Shown here piece by piece: positions 58,690-64,000 of a stretch of DNA of 64,000 nucleotides. Position numbers and translations under genes: made by a program. Source of the DNA: Incurvaria masculella (taxonomy: Eukaryota; Arthropoda; Insecta; Lepidoptera; Incurvariidae); NCBI GenBank assembly GCA_946894095.1, contig OX335665.1, positions 2,676,001 to 2,740,000 of the forward strand, read 5' to 3'. Below the pieces are notes generated by a model that did no database searches, had not been told where the DNA came from, and saw nothing but the letters and a program-made list of their open reading frames with translations. Position 1 is the first letter of the stretch; each line of letters begins with the position of its first letter.

Positions 58690-58790
58690 AAGAAACCTAT
58701 GCAAAAAACCGAGGGCGCATTTTATCGGGCTCCGCTTGCGTGATTGTCTACAACGAAATTGACCCGAGCGTAGCCAGGAACCTCTGCTAG
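58690..58790 (+). mobile_element. Helitron 3' end fragment
   Basis: AAATTGACCCGAGCGTAGCC then CCTCTGCTAG. Confidence 0.5.
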
Positions 58791-59095
58791 TTTTTAGGGT
58801 TCCGTACCGAAAGGGTGAAAACGGAACCCTATTACTAAGCCTCCGCTGTCCGTCCGTCCGTCTGCACAGGGCTGCATCTCATGAACCGTAATAGGGAGGC
58901 GGCTGAATTTTTCACAGAGTGTGTATTTATTTTGCCGCTATAACAACAAATATTTAAATTAAAAAATAATAAGAATTAAAGAGGGCCCCTGAATTTATGT
59001 GTTAAAAAACCTGATTTTTTTGTGTTAAATCTTTTACGATGGTACGGACCCTTCGTGTGCGAGTGCGACTCGCACAATGTCCGCCAGTTCCCGCC
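58791..59095 (-). repeat. Family P repeat abutting a Helitron end
   Basis: TTTTTAGGGTTCCGTACCG begins one base after the CTAG of a Helitron 3' end. It runs to CGAGTGCGACTCGCACAATG. Confidence 0.7.
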
Positions 59096-60315
59096 GCGAT
59101 TTCTGCAAACTTTCTCAACAAGACAGGAAACTTCGAGTGAAAGATATAAACTTGACACTGTCTACAGTAAATATAATGCATCATAACATGTGTCAACTCT
59201 AGACTCTAGATACGTTCACACTTCCTGAAGTCAGTTTAACCGCAAGCGGTTTCTGACTTCAAACGGATGCTCCAATGGGGAGGCGACACTGCGTCTAGCT
59301 TCCGACCGAACGAGGCAATGAGTGGAGTCGCCCATCATTATATGTTTGACGTTTCGAAAAACTTGTAAACACATTTTTAGGTGGTGGCAAAGAAAGCGAT
59401 ATTTTTAGAAACGACGGTGATAAATCTTTGGATAGAGTAGTCGCTATCACGTGTCACTTAATAGGTGAAAAGGAAATCGAATGTGCTTGATATACAAAAT
59501 CGAGGATCACCGAAAAACTGTTCCTAAAAAAAACTAAAATATTTTCAAATTATTGGCATACCAGAGTTTTTACTTTGAATGTTACGTACGTCGTTGGATA
59601 TCTGCTAAACAAACTAAAATGGTTTATATGTCTCTCTTTCTTTCCCAAATTGTTGTGTGCAAACTTTAACAACGATGAATATTCCCTAAGCTAAGTAGTG
59701 ATTCATCTGTCTTACTCGTTTGTTTACGTCGTTTGTTGGAATATAGGCTCGAGCTGGATAAACGTAAGCCAGTTCGTTTAAATTCAGTCAGACCGATAAA
59801 ATTCGATCCATAGATCAATAGACTTTTCTATCTGTGACAATATTAAAACTATAGGGTACATACTTTTGAATTATAAGTTTTATTTTTGTTTAGATAACAG
59901 TTTATTAATAGTACTATTAATATATTCATAATTATTTAATGCATGTTTTTGCGGGAAGTTTGAGGAGGGCAGGTATAGCTATTGCTTTTGTTTGCTTTGT
60001 AATCTCACATTTAATTTGTACCTGTTCTCTGTTTGTTTCCTAGAGAAATAAAATAGAAAACACAAATAAATTTAAAGAGATCTTCATCTATCAATACCGA
60101 TGCTTCTCCACAGCGGGCTCTGTTCTTTCGGACAGGGGCGAGCATTGCAGCAGTAGACATGTCCGCTCCACTGCGTGTTGTCGGAGGCGCTGGAATTACC
60201 ACGATCAACTATTTTACCAACAAAGCTAAAACAGCGAGGAAAATCAATGATAATACTCGGTACGAAAACCCTAAATCGGGATCAATAAAATAAGGTAAGA
60301 GCCGTTATAGGATGG
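59096..60315. other. No gene recognised
   Basis: A short hairpin at about 59225-59262 (CTGAAGTCAG / CTGACTTCA). Otherwise no repeat or gene that I can name. Confidence 0.35.
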
Positions 60316-60320
60316 TTTAT

Positions 60321-61198
60321 CAACCGTCTTTACCGTAAGGGCACACGGGGCCCGTGCCCAGGGCCCCCATTCTCAGGGGGCCCCGAAGGACCGACAATTT
60401 CTCTCAAACATTTATTCTCATGTTTTGAGCACGGGCACATTCCCTTTTTTTCGCGGCACATTCGCTAAATTTGGTGGGTGTTCAGGCTGTTGAGTGTGTT
60501 ACGAAGCAGTAACATTCTTTCAATTTGTACAAAAATTGTTCAATTTTTTTCTCGGCTTCGACAAAACGATGGAAAATTTTGACAGAATATTTAGGTGCAA
60601 ATATAGTCCTGAAGTCTCTTTCGGAAACAAGATGCTATTAATGCTATTAATGGTAATATAAATATTTTTGAAGCTTTGTCTTCAATCGCAAGTGACATTA
60701 ATCAACCAGAAGACACTTAAAAGGAAGCCCGAAGCCTATAAAAAAAATGGAAAATTTTGAGACTGCTCTTCTAACGGAAATATGGAATGATCTTTTGGGA
60801 GTTATGAATAAAACAAGTCTTAAGTTTACAGAATAGCACTATGACCATGGACCATGGACCATGACACGTTGTAAGTAAACTTTACGAATCTCTGATCAGT
60901 TATGTCAATACCGCACGCAATAATTTTGTTCAGTACGAAACAGCTGCTAAAGAAAAAAATCCATAATATGCTCACTACAAAGCTACATTTGAAAGAAAAA
61001 GATTTCGCAGCACACGCATCACTTTTTTTGAAGGATCGAGGAAGGAGGAATGAAACCAGCAGCATTCTAATATAATAAATGACATATTGGTCATACTTAC
61101 TTAGTCAAAAAATGTGATTATAATTCGCTTTTTTACTTTCCAAAAGGGCCCAAATTCTTGTGTGCCCAAGGGCCCCAGCCTAGTTTAAGACGGCCTTG
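60321..61198 (+). mobile_element. Decayed hAT-like DNA transposon
   Basis: CAACCGTCTTTACC..AAGGGCACACGGGGCCC at the left answers GGGCCCAAATTC..GGGGCC and TTTAAGACGGCCTTG at the right. The CAGGGCCGTCTTTAA-like terminus with GGGCCC arms is seen in many hAT elements. Confidence 0.55.
60640..61040 (+). pseudogene. hAT (ZMYM1-like) transposase remnant
   Basis: Frames in pieces: FEALSSIASDINQPEDT, then MENFETALLTEIWNDLLGVM and NKTSLKF, then KLYESLISYVNTARNNF and ERKRFRSTRI. The order and the ETALLT..W..LL..NKTS pattern recall the ZMYM1/hAT C-terminal region. Several stops and shifts. Confidence 0.5.
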
Positions 61199-61279
61199 AT
61201 TAATGTACATATAATATGTCAAAAGCTGAAATCATTTCCTAGCGCACTTTATTATGAATTATTTTAACCAACTGTATAA

Positions 61280-61626
61280 ACGTCTCTTAGCTCAGCGGGA
61301 CCTTTACGATTAAAGCAAAAATCTTGGGTTCAATACCCGCTCCGTTCATGCATCACTTTATTTCTCTCTCTTAGTAGGTAATTTCATTTCGTCAAGAGCG
61401 CATGAGCACGGCCAACGAGTTCCATGGTTCGGAATCCATCTGAAGCTGTAGGTACCCTTCCCCTACCTACTAGGTGGAAGGGTTTAGCCTGTCTCCATCC
61501 AATCTTATTGGAATAAAAGACGGTTGAAGCGGAAATCAATACTATCCGTATTTTCCACACAAAACAATGTAGCCGTGCCCATAAAATCCAAGGCACCCAG
61601 TTCCTTAGGGAATGCAGCATTGTCAT
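61280..61626 (+). mobile_element. tRNA-headed SINE, 3'-truncated
   Basis: Starts GTCTCTTAGCTCAGCGGG with B box TTGGGTTCAATACCC, then GTTCGGAATCC, ACTAGGTGG, and the body to the GGAATGCAGCATTG segment. Divergent, hence an old copy. Confidence 0.65.
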
Positions 61627-61629
61627 TTT

Positions 61630-62600
61630 ATTTAAACTGAGGGTTGCTGTTTCTATTTTTCCTTATTCTTTGCCTTAATCTGTTCTACCAAGAAATTGTT
61701 TGACAGTAGCATTCAGATGTAAGTGTGTATTTCGTAATTGTGGATGTAAAAATATGTTATGTAAACCCGTGAAGCTTCTTTGCGTTCTTATTTACTGGGT
61801 TGATCGCATCCGCGGATCTTTGTGACGTAACTTAGTGTAGTTTGACTACCAAAAAGTTTCAATAAATGAAATGAAAATGAAAAAAAAGTAATGAAATCGG
61901 ATATGGGTTTGGAACAACAACCGTCTACCAAGACTTGTATATGTTGAGGCCATGAAGATAGTATACGATTCAGTCACACAGTTCGGAAGGCCTTAGAGGG
62001 CAGTTTTTAAAGTAGTGGCATGTGCCAAACCCGGTCAAACTTACAAGTAAAACATTTCTTTTAGTTCTTCCATATTTCTGTACTTGAGACATCTCTAAAA
62101 TTACTTTTCACCGCAAAACGATAGATGGCGTTACGCGTAATGTTAGGTAATTTGGTAGGCTGTTCAGAGTTAGTTTAGTTTTAATCGTCGACTTAGTCTT
62201 AACTTACTTACTTTATTCACTTTATCAACAAGGACTGCTGTTAAAAGTAACAATTAGAAACCATTTACTTGATTTATCTACAATTTACCCTAATCACAAT
62301 TTTCAATATTACCACTTTTAATAACGGCGTGTCGTATCTCTGCAGTGAGCCTAATCGTTGTCATTTGCTGTGAGGGTAGACTTAAATATCCTGCTAGACG
62401 GTAGAACGTACAGCATTTATTGTGATTGTGACTGAAATGTTTGTAAAACACAAGAATAGTAGGTGAACATTGTTGAACACAACTAGTCTATCACTTATAA
62501 TACAGCCTTTGGGCCAGTTTAAGTGGTAGCTAATGTTATTTGTTGTTTTTATTTGTGTTAAAAATGAAATCTTCCCATATTCGTTAGCCTACAAAGTAGC
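61630..62600. other. No gene recognised
   Basis: No coding or repeat structure recognised. Confidence 0.35.
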
Positions 62601-62607
62601 AGGAGAC

Positions 62608-62860
62608 AAGGGCGTCGCCAGCCGATGGCGCAGGGGGGGGCAAGTTGACTTTACCTACTACAATTCATACTTTTCTCATTCTCATTGGTGAATTCATTCG
62701 AGTTTCGACGTACGGGAATGATTGTTCAAGGCTTGAACTTCAAGCATATCAACGCAATGACTTAGGACTTTGGTTGCATTATATTTGGCAACTTTTTTAG
62801 AATCTCTAGGGGGGGGGGGCAGCTGCCCCTCCCTGGCCCCCCTTGGCAAGCGACCACCTG
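62608..62860. repeat. Possible short DNA transposon remnant with G-runs
   Basis: AAGGGCGTCGCCAGCC and a run of eight G at the left; a run of ten G, CAGCTGCCCCTCCCTGG and CCCCCCTTGG at the right. Terminal GGGGCGTCGCCAGCC-like ends occur in some hAT elements; weak. Confidence 0.35.
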
Positions 62861-62894
62861 ACCCTTTTCGAATACATAGATAATGACAACGCAA

Positions 62895-63366
62895 AAGGAT
62901 TTTAACAGAGTTGTTACTCCATCAATTTTCCATACTACGGGCGATTACAGTTTCCATGTTCTTAATGCTATACATACTAGGTTTTAGAAATTCTTGATTC
63001 TAAAATATATTATAGAAATCTGTGTCTGTACGTGTTAATTTTTTTAATATATCTTTTAGTAAGGCAAATATTGGCTAATAAACATTGGAAAAAAGTTGTC
63101 TTTTGTTACGTTAATTTTCTATTTTTTTTTTACTAAAATATACAGATATTTACAAAAAAAAATGAAATCATACGACTTAGAATAAAGCTTTCTCAAGTGA
63201 CAAACAAAATTTGATTCAATTCTGACATAGTTAAGAGGTAGGGAAACGTTAGGGCCGGAAAGACGATTAAGCTATTTTAATGGCAGTCGCCATGCAACAT
63301 TGTGCCATGCATTTCTTAAAAAAAAAAAATCTTAGACATCCTGTGACTTCACGACAGCCTTAAGAT
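62895..63366. repeat. Family Q repeat
   Basis: GGATTTTAACAGAGTTGTTAC, CATACTACGGGCGATTA to TGTGACTTCACGACAGCCTTA. Confidence 0.65.
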
Positions 63367-63878
63367 CTAGTGCACAGGAAGCTGTATGTATTCAATGTCC
63401 GCCAGTCAATGAACACTATTTTACGTCAGCTTATTAATAGGCGACTTCCTCTGACCGATCGCAGAATGTCCAAAACTGACCCGCCGTATAGACTGACAAC
63501 TCTGGGGGGGCTTTTCTTAAATTCTCACGTTCGTACCTCTGTGTTACGCATTTTGATAAGAAAAGAACGAAATGTGGTCGCTTTTTTTTAAATGGGTGTT
63601 TTGAATTATTTTAAGCTTTTGCTGACTGGATTTATTCTGTATATTTTTGGGTTTCACGTTATAAGGCATTATAATTTCTTCATGTTTGTCCGTCCCTCCG
63701 TCTATAGGACACAGAGTCAAAGCGTATTGGTACGAGCACAATCTCGTTCTTCGCTTGTCTTTTTCTTCTAGAAAAAATAAGAGTTCAGCCTTACAATGCG
63801 CAGGGCCGGAATGAAAACGAAGCGCCCTGAAACAGGGTGCGTCTATTCCATGATTTTAGCGTCTAGCCGTATTCTAAC
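63367..63878. other. No gene recognised
   Basis: An open frame at 63370-63591 (RRLPLTDRRMSKTDPPYRL) has no family I recognise. Confidence 0.3.
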
Positions 63879-63879
63879 C

Positions 63880-64000
63880 AATATAAGGAAGGTCCTGGCA
63901 TTTTTTTTTATGTGACTGGACATGGATGGCTAATACCACAAGTTTTGTCATGGTATTAGCCCAACACACCACATGGGAACTAGGTGCCCATGCCAGGACC
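63880..64000 (-). mobile_element. SINE running off the window end
   Basis: A 20-bp plus-orientation scrap (AAGGAAGGTCCTGGCA) abuts a minus-strand SINE tail (ATGTGACTGGACATGGATGG) that continues past 64000. Confidence 0.6.

Overview
The window is eukaryotic, intron-rich, AT-rich and crowded with repeats. The repertoire (Pol III-driven SINEs, Helitron ends closing in CTAG, many short inverted-repeat elements, a mariner copy, RTE/CR1/Jockey-like LINE scraps) and the protein-coding style point to an insect, most likely a moth or butterfly; I cannot name the species. There is no bacterial gene organisation, so most short open frames are chance or transposon debris.

The only host genes I can support are two complete, tandem, minus-strand paralogs of a secreted flavin amine oxidase (polyamine/spermine oxidase family). 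The upstream one, PAO-B, runs 41221 down to 33124 and encodes 489 aa. The downstream one, PAO-A, runs 31793 down to 26940 and encodes 485 aa. I rebuilt both by hand: seven exons each, identical intron phases, and exons 3 to 6 of identical length (398, 88, 262 and 226 nt). Both begin with a micro-exon (22 or 19 nt) whose signal peptide is completed by exon 2. Both have a conserved initiator-like TCAGT element starting 25 bases before the ATG. PAO-A carries Arg where PAO-B and the family have the flavin-site Lys, and it has a second copy of its terminal exon further downstream. Intron 2 of PAO-B holds an array of 248-bp units, each a 5'-truncated copy of exon 2 plus a 15-bp-arm palindrome.

Region by region: 1-25.6 kb is intergenic repeat mosaic (SINE pieces, TIR elements, a duplicated block at 9.5-11.7 kb, an internally deleted mariner at 12.55-13.38 kb). 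25.6-31.8 kb is PAO-A and 33.1-41.2 kb is PAO-B. 41.2-50 kb holds Helitrons with nested SINEs and a 210-bp-arm hairpin. 50.4-53.8 kb is a decayed non-LTR retroelement with an RT domain and an apparent C-terminal RPD-type nuclease, itself interrupted by a CR1-like LINE tail and a SINE. 53.8-64 kb is more TIR elements, Helitron ends, nested MITEs and a decayed hAT-like element.

The main points of interest are the exon-2 array, the terminal-exon duplication, the Lys-to-Arg change, the uneven divergence between the two paralogs (exons 2 and 7 nearly identical, exons 3 to 6 diverged), and a SINE family whose shared body is joined to two Pol III heads (5S-rRNA-like and tRNA-like). All coordinates for repeats are read by eye and may be off by several bases; exon borders were checked for GT/AG and frame.
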